Assembly: GCA_022843945.1 (NCBI GenBank)
Contig: JALHMR010000033.1
Span: forward strand, 1 to 57,093
Direction of reading: 5' to 3'
Length of the DNA: 57,093 bases
Origin: Rhodospirillaceae bacterium
GTDB lineage: Bacteria; Pseudomonadota; Alphaproteobacteria; CACIAM-22H2
Made by a program: the position numbers and the translations under genes. The notes beneath the pieces are model-generated. The model saw nothing but the letters and a program-made list of their open reading frames with translations. It did no database searches and was not told the DNA's origin. The first letter of the stretch is position 1. Each line of letters begins with the position of its first letter. This document shows positions 35,354-44,096 of the stretch, piece by piece.

Positions 35354-35863
35354 CTAGAACTCGAAATCCGGCTCCAAAGCGGCGGAACGCCGGCGTCGCT
35401 TCGGGCCGCTCCACATGACATTGGGATAGCCGTTCAAAGGCTTCAGCTTTTCGCAGCGATACGCCCACTCAGGTGAGTCGCCGATGGCGACGTGATAGAG
35501 CGGCTCGCGGCCGGTGCGGCCGTCGAACAGCGCGCGCGGAAGGTTCACCATCCTCGACGACCGTCCCCGCGCATACACGACGGGCGTACCGCAGCGGGAA
35601 CAGAAGGCGCGTGTATCGCCGCTCGCCTCGTCCGTGAAGCGAGTGAGTTGCTTCTCGCCCTTGCTCACGCGGAAGCGGCTGCGCCAGCAGCCGACATACG
35701 TTGCATAGGCCGCGCCATGCGCCCGCCGGCTGGTGCGCGAATGGTCGTGCCACGCCCAGAACGCCGGGATGCTGATCTCAACCTGCACCTTGCCGCACAG
35801 GCACTGCCCCGCGGCAACGCCCGCTGGCGTCTTGCCCAATGCTTTCACGCTAACCCGGCTCAT
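35354..35863 (-). CDS. GFA-family zinc protein
   Basis: A 169-residue GFA-fold protein with GQCLCGKVQVEISIPAFWAWHDHSRTSRRAHGAAYATYVGCW, where the second CxxC of typical GFA is replaced by a His/Ser-rich segment. DTRAFCSRCGTPVVYA supplies the third zinc pair. It belongs to a GFA subgroup with altered second metal site. The Arg-rich C-terminus (SGPKRRRRS) is unusual. It is followed in the same direction, after 36 bases, by another GFA gene upstream. Confidence 0.85.
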   Translation of the reverse strand: MSRVSVKALGKTPAGVAAGQCLCGKVQVEISIPAFWAWHDHSRTSRRAHGAAYATYVGCWRSRFRVSKGEKQLTRFTDEASGDTRAFCSRCGTPVVYARGRSSRMVNLPRALFDGRTGREPLYHVAIGDSPEWAYRCEKLKPLNGYPNVMWSGPKRRRRSAALEPDFEF

Positions 35864-35899
35864 GCCGCACCTCCGGGCCGGACTATAGCGCGGCGCGCT

Positions 35900-36310
35900 T
35901 CACCCTGCCGGCGGTGGCTGGCCGGGAATCTGCGGCAGACCAGGATCTATGCAAGCCCAGGCCGGCGCCGAGGCTGTCCAGATCGACGCCGCCGGCTTGA
36001 CCAGGTTCGGATCGTCCAGGGACCCGACACGCACGAAGACCAGATGCGGCCGCGATTCAGCCTCGCTGAACAGATGCGTGCCGCAAACAGGGCAGAACTT
36101 GCGATGCATCCTGTTGCCGCTGTCGGCGAGGCTGACATAGTCCGAGAGCTTGCCCTCGACGGTGAAACTCGCGGTCTTGAAGGCCGCCCCCACCGCCGGA
36201 CCGCCGGCGCCGATGTACTGGCAGACCCGGCACCAGCAGGCCCGCGTGGTGAGCGGCGGCTCCGTCGACTTGTAGCGCACTGCTTTGCAGAGACAGCCGC
36301 CGGTGATCAT
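35900..36310 (-). CDS. GFA-family zinc protein
   Basis: A 136-residue GFA protein with three cysteine groups: ITGGCLCKAVRYK, RACWCRVCQYIGAG and HRKFCPVCGTHLFSEAE, plus the family's VFVRVGSLDDPNLVKP and a C-terminal WACIDPGLPQIPGQP. The activity of this group is unproved. It lies directly before a different GFA gene, with which it is probably cotranscribed, and after a palindromic repeat. Confidence 0.9.
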   Translation of the reverse strand: MITGGCLCKAVRYKSTEPPLTTRACWCRVCQYIGAGGPAVGAAFKTASFTVEGKLSDYVSLADSGNRMHRKFCPVCGTHLFSEAESRPHLVFVRVGSLDDPNLVKPAASIWTASAPAWACIDPGLPQIPGQPPPAG

Positions 36311-36338
36311 CTGCGCCTCCTTCCGCTCTGCTTCATCC

Positions 36339-36444
36339 CACCCTTCGAGACGGCGGCTGCGCCGCCTCCTCAGGGTGAGGCTTATCTTAATCCCGAAAAA
36401 GAAACCTCACCCTGAGGTGGGAGCGTAGCGAGCCTCGAAGGGTG
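36339..36444. repeat. Long palindromic intergenic repeat
   Basis: A nested inverted repeat of 106 bases. Outer arms are CACCCTTCGAG (36339–36349) and CTCGAAGGGTG (36434–36444). Inner arms are CCTCAGGGTGAGG (36369–36381) and CCTCACCCTGAGG (36406–36418), around an A+T-rich loop. It would form a long cruciform or RNA hairpin. Its type resembles interspersed palindromes widespread in alphaproteobacterial genomes. It lies between the ABC-F gene and the GFA gene. Confidence 0.8.
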
Positions 36445-36462
36445 ACGCCTCCTTACTCCACT

Positions 36463-38088
36463 CTAGCCGCCGGGGTGCAGTCCCGGCGCCTCATGACCCG
36501 TCCGCGCCACATATTCGGTGTAACCGCCGCCGTACTGATGCACGCCCTCGGGAACCAGCTCCAGCACCCGGTTCGACAGCGCGGCCAGGAAGTGGCGATC
36601 ATGCGAAACGAACAGCATGGTGCCCTCGAATTCCGCCAACGCGGCGACCAGCATTTCCTTCGTCGCCATGTCCAGATGGTTCGTCGGCTCGTCGAGAACC
36701 AGGAAGTTCGGCGGGTCGAACAGCATCTGGGCCATGACCAGGCGCGCCTTCTCGCCGCCGGACAGCACACGGCAGGTCTTCTCGACATCGTCGCCGGAGA
36801 AGCCGAAGCAGCCGGCCAGCGTGCGCAGCGGCCCCTGCCCGGCCCGCGGGAATGATCTGTCCAGAAACTCAAAAACCGTCTCGTCACCGTCCAGCAGGTC
36901 CATGGAGTGCTGGGCGAAATAGCCCATGCGCACGCTGGCGCCGAGGCTCACCGTGCCCTCGTCCGGCGCGATCTCGCCCGCCACCAGCTTCAGCAGGGTG
37001 GATTTCCCGGCGCCGTTGGCGCCCAGGACGCACCAGCGTTCGGTGCGACGCAGCTTCAGATCGAGCCCCTCGTAAATCTTGTGGCTGCCAAAGCCCTTAT
37101 GGACGTTCCTGAAGCTCGCCACGTCATCGCCTGAGCGCGGCGGCGGCCGGAAGTCAAACTGGACGGACTGACGCCGCCGGGGCGGCTCCACGCGTTCGAT
37201 CTTGTCGAGCTTCTTCACCCGGCTCTGGACCTGGGCCGCGTGCGAGGCCCGCGCCTTGAAGCGCTCGATGAACTTGATCTCCTTGGCGAGCATCGCCTGC
37301 TGGCGCTCGAATTGCGCCTGGCGCTGCTTCTCGTTCAGCGCCCGCTGCTGATCGTAGAAATCGTAATTCCCCGAATAGGTGGTGAGCGAACCGCCGTCGA
37401 TCTCAATGACCTTGCCGACGATGCGGTTCATGAACTCGCGATCGTGCGAGGTCATCAGCAACGCGCCGTCATAGCCCCTGAGGAAGGCTTCCAGCCAGAT
37501 CAGGCTTTCGAGGTCCAGATGGTTGCTCGGCTCGTCCAGCAGCATGCCGTCGGGCCGCATCAGCAGGATGCGGGCGAGCGCCACGCGCATCTTCCAGCCG
37601 CCGGAGAGCAGGCCGACATCGCCGTCCATGCGTTCCTGGCTGAAGCTCAGCCCGGCGAGCACCTCGCGCGCCCGTGCCTCCAGCGCATAGCCATCCAGCT
37701 CCTGGAAGCGCGCCTGCACCTCGCCATAACGCTCGACGACGGCGTCCATGTCCGGGTGGTCCGGATCGACCATCGCGGCCTCGAGCCTGGCCATGTCGGC
37801 GGCCAGCGCGCTCACCGGCCCGATGCCGTCCATCACCGCCGCGACGGCGCTCTGGCCCGACATTTCGCCGACATCCTGGCTGAAATAGCCGATCGTCATG
37901 CCGGTCTCGACCGACACCTGGCCGTCGTCGGGCCGCTCCTCGCCGGCGATCATCCGGAAAATCGTCGTCTTGCCGGCGCCGTTCGGCCCGACAAGTCCCA
38001 CCTTCTCCCCCTTCTGGAGGCCCATCGAGGCGTCGATGAACAGGATCTGGTGACCGTTCTGCTTGCTGATGTTATCGAGACGAATCAT
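36463..38088 (-). CDS. ABC-F family ATPase
   Basis: A soluble duplicated ABC protein of 541 residues without membrane segments. It belongs to the ABC-F family, whose members act on ribosomes as translation factors. First domain: Walker [10 protein letters not shown], signature LLSGGWKMRVALARIL, Walker B MLLDEPSNHLD. Second: GANGAGKST, VLSGGEKARLVMAQML, LVLDEPTNHLD. Between them is the P-site tRNA-interaction-type linker rich in Arg/Lys (QRQAQFERQQAMLAKEIKFIERFKA). It resembles YbiT/Uup-like members; the exact subgroup cannot be assigned. Confidence 0.92.
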   Translation of the reverse strand: MIRLDNISKQNGHQILFIDASMGLQKGEKVGLVGPNGAGKTTIFRMIAGEERPDDGQVSVETGMTIGYFSQDVGEMSGQSAVAAVMDGIGPVSALAADMARLEAAMVDPDHPDMDAVVERYGEVQARFQELDGYALEARAREVLAGLSFSQERMDGDVGLLSGGWKMRVALARILLMRPDGMLLDEPSNHLDLESLIWLEAFLRGYDGALLMTSHDREFMNRIVGKVIEIDGGSLTTYSGNYDFYDQQRALNEKQRQAQFERQQAMLAKEIKFIERFKARASHAAQVQSRVKKLDKIERVEPPRRRQSVQFDFRPPPRSGDDVASFRNVHKGFGSHKIYEGLDLKLRRTERWCVLGANGAGKSTLLKLVAGEIAPDEGTVSLGASVRMGYFAQHSMDLLDGDETVFEFLDRSFPRAGQGPLRTLAGCFGFSGDDVEKTCRVLSGGEKARLVMAQMLFDPPNFLVLDEPTNHLDMATKEMLVAALAEFEGTMLFVSHDRHFLAALSNRVLELVPEGVHQYGGGYTEYVARTGHEAPGLHPGG

Positions 38089-38170
38089 GAAGTCCGGACT
38101 TACTGGAAGATGGTGGGGAAAGGGGCGTGGGAGAGCGCGAGCATGGCGGACTTGGGAGATCTACACGACT

Positions 38171-38262
38171 GTCACCCCGGCGAAAGCCGGGGTTCATTTC
38201 TCCCGTGGCACGATGGATCCCGGCTCGCGCGATCCCGACGGATCGCTTGGCCGGGATGACGA
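38171..38262. repeat. Dispersed palindromic repeat
   Basis: It begins with a perfect hairpin CCCCGGC-GAAA-GCCGGGG (38175–38192), preceded by GTCA. It ends with GGATCCCGGC (38214 onward) paired with GCCGGGATGAC (to 38260). This is the common alphaproteobacterial intergenic repeat whose fragments recur at 42659 and 51817. It lies 80 bases upstream of the ABC-F start and next to the first guaA remnant. Confidence 0.6.
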
Positions 38263-38299
38263 TTGGATATGCGTCTCTCGGCCGCGCCCGAAATCGTCC

Positions 38300-38480
38300 C
38301 TACTCCCACTCGATGGTGCCGGGCGGCTTCGAGGTCACGTCGTAGACCACACGATGACGCCCTTCACCTCGTGGATGATGATGCGCGTCGCGATGTACCG
38401 TAGGAACCTCACGTCCAAAGAATAGAAGTCGGCCATCATAACGCCGATCGACGTCACCGCAGAGAAGAGACACACAAGAA
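38300..38480 (-). pseudogene. Decayed copy of guaA 3' end (copy 1)
   Basis: The last codons read [16 protein letters not shown] and stop, exactly as in the intact guaA at 41042. Upstream the DNA still aligns base by base with guaA 41056–41220 (landmarks GATGCGCGTCG, GAAGTCGGC against GGAGTCGGC, GACGTCACCGC against GAGGTCACGGC). It carries many substitutions and small indels that destroy the frame. It is a degraded remnant of about 180 bases and cannot be functional. The most A+T-rich part (38481–38712), with a CGTAACA tandem at 38574–38590, separates it from the LtrA-like gene. Confidence 0.85.
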
Positions 38481-38712
38481 GCGTGAAAAGATGGAAGGGC
38501 AGACGCACGGTCAATTACGGGGCTCGGCTCTAGAAGGCAAAATCGCTTTCCAAAGCTTGCATTCCTACTATACCGTAACACGTAACACGTGACGGTTGTC
38601 TTTTAGACACCCGATGAAAGACAGCTTCTATGGCGTCGCCTTAAGTGGGTAAAGCTGCTCGATGTTCTCCGACATGCCGAGATGAACGATCACCTTGCAA
38701 AAGTGGGCTTCG

Positions 38713-39903
38713 ATGCAATCCCTGAAAGGTGAATCGTCAGCCGGGTTCGGAATGCACAGCACATTTCACGCATTGAGCATACGTCACGCGACGTGGCTCG
38801 AGCTGTTCTTCGATCTCGTTTTTGTAGCGGTGGTCGGCGTGATGGCGCATGGGCTGGCCCACACCGATCACGGAGAGATTCACAGCGAGCAGCTTCTCTC
38901 TTTCTTTCTCGTTGTCGTTCCTGCTTGGTGGGTCTGGGCCGGGCACACGCTGTTCGCAAACCGGTACGACATCGACAGCATTTGGCAGCGCCTCTGCGCC
39001 ATCGCGGTGATGGCCCTCGTCCTGGTCATGTCGCTGTTCCTAAAGAATGCTCAAGGCAGCGGGTATCCCGGATTCGTCCTCACTTATCTGGCGATGCAGG
39101 CCGTCCTGGCGGTTGCCTATCTCACTGCACCTCGGACAACGCTCGCCGGAGACGCGTTGGCGCGAGGGACGGCAATCGCAATTCTTGTCGGCATCACCAT
39201 CAGCGCGACCTCCCTGCTGATGGCTTGGCAATGGAAGTTCGCCCTGCTTTACACGGGTATCATTGTCCAATTGCTCCTGATGGTCCGCCTGAACGACAAG
39301 GCGCGCGCATTCCCTATCCATCGCAAGCATCTGATTGAACGCGTCGGCCTGTTTGCAATCATCGTGCTGGGAGAAACCGTGATACGCATCGTCGGATCAT
39401 TCACGGCGCGAGATCAATACGACATTTTCGACGTGATCGCGGCGGCGGCAGGGTTCCTGTTGATCGTTCAGATCTGGTGGATCTATTTCGGCGCGCTCCA
39501 TCTGCTTGAGCGCGCGAAGCGGATCCAGTCCGGCTTGCTCGTGATGGTGTCCCACCTGCTCTTATACGTGGGCATCATTTTCATCGCCAATCTGACAGGC
39601 CATGCCATCAATGGCGATCTCAATCACGAGACGTTCTCATTACTTGGCGTGACGGGGACGGTGCTGTTCTATCTCGGCAAGCAGATACCCTATCTCGCGG
39701 CCTATCCGCCGCTCCGCCTGGCGATTATCGTGAACACGCTCACCTGCATCGGGATTACCGTGATCGCGACATTCCTGCCGCGCGCCGAGTACTCGCTGCT
39801 CATGATGTGCTTTGGGATGTTTGTGTATGTCCAGATCAATCTCTGGTGGGTGATCCCGCTGCACAATGTCGACGCCTATTCAGAGGCGGAGGAAGCGACT
39901 TGA
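38713..39903 (+). CDS. Low temperature requirement protein A (LtrA)-family membrane protein
   Basis: A polytopic membrane protein of about 396 residues with roughly eleven hydrophobic segments. The family hallmark RHATWLELFFDLVFVAVVGVMAH lies near the N-terminus, with FLVVVPAWWVWAGHTLFANRYD, LIERVGLFAIIVLGETVIRIV and a C-terminal YVQINLWWVIPLHN. LtrA proteins have no firm biochemical role. ATG 38713 is used; TTG 38695 and ATG 38752 are alternatives. It is flanked by guaA remnants and so is probable island cargo. Confidence 0.85.
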   Translation: MQSLKGESSAGFGMHSTFHALSIRHATWLELFFDLVFVAVVGVMAHGLAHTDHGEIHSEQLLSFFLVVVPAWWVWAGHTLFANRYDIDSIWQRLCAIAVMALVLVMSLFLKNAQGSGYPGFVLTYLAMQAVLAVAYLTAPRTTLAGDALARGTAIAILVGITISATSLLMAWQWKFALLYTGIIVQLLLMVRLNDKARAFPIHRKHLIERVGLFAIIVLGETVIRIVGSFTARDQYDIFDVIAAAAGFLLIVQIWWIYFGALHLLERAKRIQSGLLVMVSHLLLYVGIIFIANLTGHAINGDLNHETFSLLGVTGTVLFYLGKQIPYLAAYPPLRLAIIVNTLTCIGITVIATFLPRAEYSLLMMCFGMFVYVQINLWWVIPLHNVDAYSEAEEAT

Positions 39904-39973
39904 ACGCGGGCGCTTCCGCTGCGATTCCGGCCGTTGAAGTCGGCGAGCGTCAAAGCTCTCAGCCCCGCTATCC

Positions 39974-40040
39974 TACTCCCACTCGATCGTGCCGGGCGGC
40001 TTCGAGGTCACGTCGTAGACCACCCGGTTGATGCCGCGCA
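39974..40040 (-). repeat. guaA 3' end direct repeat (copy 2)
   Basis: About 67 bases almost identical to the end of guaA (41041–41107), encoding a [20 protein letters not shown]-like end and a TAG stop. Only a few bases differ. Homology ends abruptly at 40040. It has the size and position expected of an attachment-site duplication left by an element integrated in guaA. Confidence 0.85.
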
Positions 40041-40107
40041 GCTTTGACGCGCGACGATCGGCAGCTTCGTCGATTTGTAGCAACCGCCGCGCTCAGACGC
40101 CGCCCGC

Positions 40108-40926
40108 TCAGAAGTGAAACGCCACGCCCGCCCGAAGGATATGGGAGGTCAGATCGGCCTGGTTGTTCGTCGTGAAGGCGGCGAAGTTGGAGGGGGTGCC
40201 CGGGGCACTCCTTTCGACGGTTCCCAGGTGGGCGTACAGATACTCCCCCTTGAGGCTCCAGGCCTTCGACAGCGCATATTCCACGCCGCCGCCGGCGGTC
40301 CACCCGACCAGCATCTTGTCTTCCGACAAGCCATCGGACACGTAGTTTGGCGACAGGTTGGTCTGCGTGAATTTTTGCACGATCCGGGCATGGGTGAGGG
40401 TCACCCCGCCGGTGGCGAACAGCATCAAGTCGCCGGAGAAAGCCTCCGGCACATATCCCACACGGGGCCGAAGGCTGGCGAAGAAATCGGTTTCGATCTT
40501 CTAGTCGAGCCGAAAGGTGCTACCGGACGCCGCAATAAACTTGGTCGTCGACCTGCTCGAATGCAGGCCCAGGTAGCCGGCCTCGGCTTCAAGGCCGAAC
40601 CGAAATCGTCCATCTCCGACCAGATAGCCGGCCTGCAGGCCGCCGGTGGGTTCCGCGGTGTCGAGATTCGTCGTGCCGCGAAAGGCATTGCCGTCGGCGA
40701 TGTCGCCGGCGACCGGGCCGTTGAAACTCCCGGTGGGGTCGAAGTCCATGCGGCCGGTGCCGATGGCGGCGCCGGCCGTGACGCCGACATAGAACCCTTG
40801 CCAGTTAGGAGACTGCGCGCGGCACGGAACGGCCGCAACCGCGATCGCCGCAGCCGCCAGATACATCCCCAAACGCATGCCGAACCCCGCATCGACTCTC
40901 ATCATTCCACGACGACCGTAGTGCAA
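40108..40926 (-). pseudogene. Outer-membrane beta-barrel protein interrupted by an amber stop
   Basis: One continuous frame interrupted by a single TAG at 40501–40503. The first part has a signal peptide (MRLGMYLAAAAIAVAAVPCRAQ) and WQGFYVGVTAGAAIGTG, as in Omp25/PorA-like outer-membrane proteins. The second continues without shift as KIETDFFASLRPRVGYVPEAFSGDLMLFATGG and ends LTSHILRAGVAFHF with the terminal Phe typical of barrels. The stop replaces the codon between FRLD and KIETD, probably an original CAG or AAG. It lies between guaA repeat copies. Confidence 0.8.
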
Positions 40927-41024
40927 GCCGGTCCACGGGACAACGGGACGCAGAAAGCCTCAGGAAACAGGAACGCTTCGGGGGCGCATTGCGGCCATTC
41001 CCTCGCGCGGCCTCATTCCACGAC

Positions 41025-41037
41025 CTACTCCCACTCG
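41025..41037. repeat. Short guaA-end core repeat next to guaA
   Basis: CTACTCCCACTCG, identical to the terminal 13 bases of copies 1 and 2 (encoding EWE and the TAG stop), stands directly before the real guaA end, which begins TCACTCCCACTCG. It probably marks the crossover core at the boundary of an integrated element. Confidence 0.6.
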
Positions 41038-41041
41038 CCCG

Positions 41042-42601
41042 TCACTCCCACTCGATCGTGCCGGGCGGTTTCGAGGTCACGTCGTAGACCACGCGGTTGA
41101 TGCCGCGCACTTCGTTGACGATGCGCGTCGCCACGTTGGCCAGGAACTCGTGGGCGAAGGGATAGGAGTCGGCGGTCATGCCGTCGCTCGAGGTCACGGC
41201 GCGCAGCGCACAGACATAGTCGTAGGTGCGCGCATCGCCCATGACGCCGACGGTCTTGACCGGCAGCAGCACGGCGAAGGCCTGCCAGATGGCGTCGTAG
41301 AGGCCGGCGCGGCGGATCTCGTCGAGATAGATGACGTCGGCCTTGCGCAGGATGGCGAGCTTGTCCGGCGTGATGTCGCCGGGGATGCGGATGGCGAGGC
41401 CCGGGCCCGGGAACGGGTGGCGCCCGACCAGGCTCTCCGGCAGGCCGAGCTCGCGGCCCAGCGCCCGCACCTCGTCCTTGAACAGCTCGCGCAAGGGCTC
41501 GACCAGCTTGAGCTTCATATGGGCCGGCAGGCCGCCGACATTGTGGTGCGACTTGATGGTCACCGACGGGCCGCCGGTGAACGACACCGACTCAATGACG
41601 TCCGGGTAGAGCGTGCCCTGGGCGAGGAACTGGGCGCCGCCGATCTTGCGCGCCTCCTCGTCGAAGACGTCGATGAAGGTCGCGCCGATGATCTTGCGCT
41701 TGGCCTCGGGGTCGGCGACCCCGGCGAGCTGGCCGAGGAACAGGGCGCTGGCATCGCGATGGACGAGCGGGATGTTGTAGTGGCCGCGGAACAGCTCGAC
41801 GACCTGCTCCCCCTCACCGTGCCGCAGCAGGCCGTGATCGACGAAGATGCAGGTCAGCTGCTCGCCGATCGCTTCGTGGATCAGCACGGCGGCGACCGAG
41901 GAGTCGACACCGCCCGACAGGCCGCAGATCACCTTGCCCTTGCCGACCTGCTTGCGGATGCGCTCGATCGCCTGGCGGCGGAAGGCGGCCATGGTCCAGT
42001 CGCCTTTGCAGCCGGCGACCTTGTGGGTGAAGCTCCTGATCAACTCCGCCCCCTGCGGTGTGTGCACGACCTCGGGGTGGAACATCGTGCCGTAGTAGCG
42101 GCGCTTGTCGTCGGCGATCACCGCGAAGGGCGCGCCGTCGCTGATCGCCACGCGGCGGAAGCCGGGCGGCAGCTCGACCACCCGGTCGCCGTGGCTCATC
42201 CACACCTGCTCGCGCGCCCCCTTGGGCCACAGGCCGGCGAACAGGTCGCATTCCTCGATCACGTCGATGAAGGCGCGGCCGAACTCGCGGTGATCGGAAT
42301 GCTCGACCTTGCCGCCGAGCTGCTGAACCAGCGTCTGCTGGCCGTAGCAGATGCCAAGGATCGGCAGCTTCGAGTCGAACATCTCCTGCGGCGCTGACGG
42401 GCTCTCGGCCCCTTCGAGCACCGAGGCCGGGCCGCCGGAGAAGATGATGCCCTTGGGCTTCAGGCGCTTGATCGCCTCGGCGCCCTTGCTGAAGGGGATG
42501 ACCTCGCAATAGACGCCGCTCTCGCGCACGCGCCGGGCGATGAGCTGGGTTACCTGGCTGCCGAAATCGAGAATGAGGATCGTATCAGTCAACGCCTTCA
42601 A
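41042..42601 (-). CDS. guaA: GMP synthase (glutamine-hydrolysing)
   Basis: Converts XMP to GMP using glutamine amide nitrogen. The glutamine amidotransferase domain has [29 protein letters not shown] and the catalytic Cys in [11 protein letters not shown]. The PP-ATPase domain has [16 protein letters not shown], and the C-terminal dimerisation domain ends [19 protein letters not shown] 42601 is my start (AGGACGGG upstream); TTG 42592 or GTG 42637 are possible, and no ATG is available. The 3' end is repeated in decayed form to the left, so the gene appears to be an integration site that was restored intact. Confidence 0.95.
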   Translation of the reverse strand: MKALTDTILILDFGSQVTQLIARRVRESGVYCEVIPFSKGAEAIKRLKPKGIIFSGGPASVLEGAESPSAPQEMFDSKLPILGICYGQQTLVQQLGGKVEHSDHREFGRAFIDVIEECDLFAGLWPKGAREQVWMSHGDRVVELPPGFRRVAISDGAPFAVIADDKRRYYGTMFHPEVVHTPQGAELIRSFTHKVAGCKGDWTMAAFRRQAIERIRKQVGKGKVICGLSGGVDSSVAAVLIHEAIGEQLTCIFVDHGLLRHGEGEQVVELFRGHYNIPLVHRDASALFLGQLAGVADPEAKRKIIGATFIDVFDEEARKIGGAQFLAQGTLYPDVIESVSFTGGPSVTIKSHHNVGGLPAHMKLKLVEPLRELFKDEVRALGRELGLPESLVGRHPFPGPGLAIRIPGDITPDKLAILRKADVIYLDEIRRAGLYDAIWQAFAVLLPVKTVGVMGDARTYDYVCALRAVTSSDGMTADSYPFAHEFLANVATRIVNEVRGINRVVYDVTSKPPGTIEWE

Positions 42602-42658
42602 TACCCGTCCTGGCCGGCTGAAATGCCGCCCAACCACGGTCTTGTAGAGACGTGGAGG

Positions 42659-42681
42659 CCCGGGTCAAGCCCAGGCATGAC
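42659..42681. repeat. Fragment of dispersed intergenic repeat
   Basis: CCCGGGTCAAGCCC followed by AGGCATGAC resembles the end of the common interspersed repeat also seen at 38171. It lies in the short gap between guaA and the GNAT gene. Confidence 0.35.
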
Positions 42682-42740
42682 AATCGTTTGTTGTGAGGAA
42701 TTGAAGCGGACGGAGATCGGGCGTGTCGCGCGGTCGGGCG

Positions 42741-43322
42741 TCAGCCTGTCTCGCACGACCCGAGTCGGTCGACCGCCTGGGTCAGGTCGGTCCACCCATA
42801 GCACGTCTCGTCCAGGGTGCAGCCCCAGAGACGCTCGCGGCGCTGGGCGATCGGCTGGCCGCCGACCCGCTCGTAGAAATAACGCGAGGGATTGTCCCGC
42901 AGCACCCAGAGGAAGCTGCGGCTGTAGCCCTTCTGCACCATGGCGCCGAAGGCCGAGGCCAGCAGCCGCCGGCCGATGCCGCGTTCCTGGTATTCGGGCC
43001 GCACATAAAGCGTGTAGATCTCGCCGATATGCTTGCCGCTGTCGGTGGCGAACGGGCCGCCCGGCGGGCGGTCGGTGACGCGCGACAGGCCGAAGCTGGT
43101 GAAGCCGACGATGCCGCGATTGGCTTCCGCCGCGACGATCACCGGCTGGACTTCCGCCCGGTTCTTGATCACCCACGACCACTCACGAGACTGGCGCTCG
43201 TAAGACATGCCCAGGAGAACTCGATTCGGCAGGAGCCCGGCGTAAGCGGAGCGCCATGTATCGACGTAGACTTTCGCGATCCCCACCGCGGCGCGCTCGG
43301 TCGCCAATCCGATCGTCGTCAT
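42741..43322 (-). CDS. GNAT-family N-acetyltransferase
   Basis: A 193-residue acetyltransferase. The acetyl-CoA motif is present as IYTLYVRPEYQERGIGRRLLASAF, preceded by GFTSFGLSR and followed by LWVLRDNPSRYFYERVGGQPIAQRRERL. The N-terminus (IGLATERAAVGIAKVYVDTWRSAYAGLLP) is typical of the YhbS/RimI-like subset with an AWR segment. ATG 43322 is chosen over GTG 43331. Substrate unknown. It lies between guaA and a DUF1194 gene on the same strand. Confidence 0.9.
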   Translation of the reverse strand: MTTIGLATERAAVGIAKVYVDTWRSAYAGLLPNRVLLGMSYERQSREWSWVIKNRAEVQPVIVAAEANRGIVGFTSFGLSRVTDRPPGGPFATDSGKHIGEIYTLYVRPEYQERGIGRRLLASAFGAMVQKGYSRSFLWVLRDNPSRYFYERVGGQPIAQRRERLWGCTLDETCYGWTDLTQAVDRLGSCETG

Positions 43323-43375
43323 GCGAATCACACTAACACGATTCGTTTGCCTCGCCAGCCCTTCTGCCCTCGGTC

Positions 43376-44095
43376 CTACCGCGATTCAGCGACCGTCGTG
43401 TCCCCTGGAACACTGGCGATCTCGCGGATCAACTTCGACAGAACGGCGCCGGTGAAGGCGTTGAAGTTTTCGGCGACAATCATAAACGCTCCCGGCCCGC
43501 CGATGACATTATCCCGGTAGTAAACATCCAAATCATATTCGGGCGGCCGGTAAAAATTCATGCGTTCGTTAACGACCGGTAAACCATTGATGACGATTCC
43601 GGCGGCCACGGCATCGTCGCGCGCCGCGGCGGAGGAGCGTCCCTGGTTGGTGCGGCCGTCCCCCGAGACGTCGATGACGCGTCGCGTCCCCTCGAAGCCG
43701 TTATCCTCGAACAGGCGCACCGAGTAGTCGATGGCGCCGCTGATCGAGGTCCAGTTGCGGGCGTTGTAGGGCGCGGCGGCGATGCGCGCGGTGAAGGCGG
43801 CCGCACTCTTGTCGTCCTCGATCAGGGTCCACGGTACCACCGTGTACTGGGTATCGACGCCCGCCCACTCCACATAGGTCACGGCGATCTTGCCCAGGCC
43901 GCCGGAGCGGATCGCCTGCAGCACGCGGGGGTGGACCAGGGCCTCGAGGTAGCCCTCGCGTTGCAGCTTCGCCTCCTCGGGATCGACGCTGCGCGACACG
44001 TCGACGGCCAGGACCAGTTCCAGATCCACGGGCACGGCCGCCGCGGAGCCCCCGAAGGCGAGGAACGCAACGACGGCCAGCCCCGCAAGTCGCAT
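43376..44095 (-). CDS. DUF1194 von Willebrand factor A-like secreted protein
   Basis: A 239-residue exported protein. The signal peptide is MRLAGLAVVAFLAFGGSAAA. The VWA-like fold begins with the MIDAS motif LAVDVSRSVDPEEAKLQREG, continues with IAVTYVEWAG and FDGSDIS-like RRVIDVSGDGRTNQGRSS, and ends YYRDNVIGGPGAFMIVAENF. DUF1194 proteins are common in alphaproteobacteria and unassigned. ATG 44095 follows rsmB by one base, so it is cotranscribed with it. Confidence 0.9.
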   Translation of the reverse strand: MRLAGLAVVAFLAFGGSAAAVPVDLELVLAVDVSRSVDPEEAKLQREGYLEALVHPRVLQAIRSGGLGKIAVTYVEWAGVDTQYTVVPWTLIEDDKSAAAFTARIAAAPYNARNWTSISGAIDYSVRLFEDNGFEGTRRVIDVSGDGRTNQGRSSAAARDDAVAAGIVINGLPVVNERMNFYRPPEYDLDVYYRDNVIGGPGAFMIVAENFNAFTGAVLSKLIREIASVPGDTTVAESR

Positions 44096-44096
44096 C

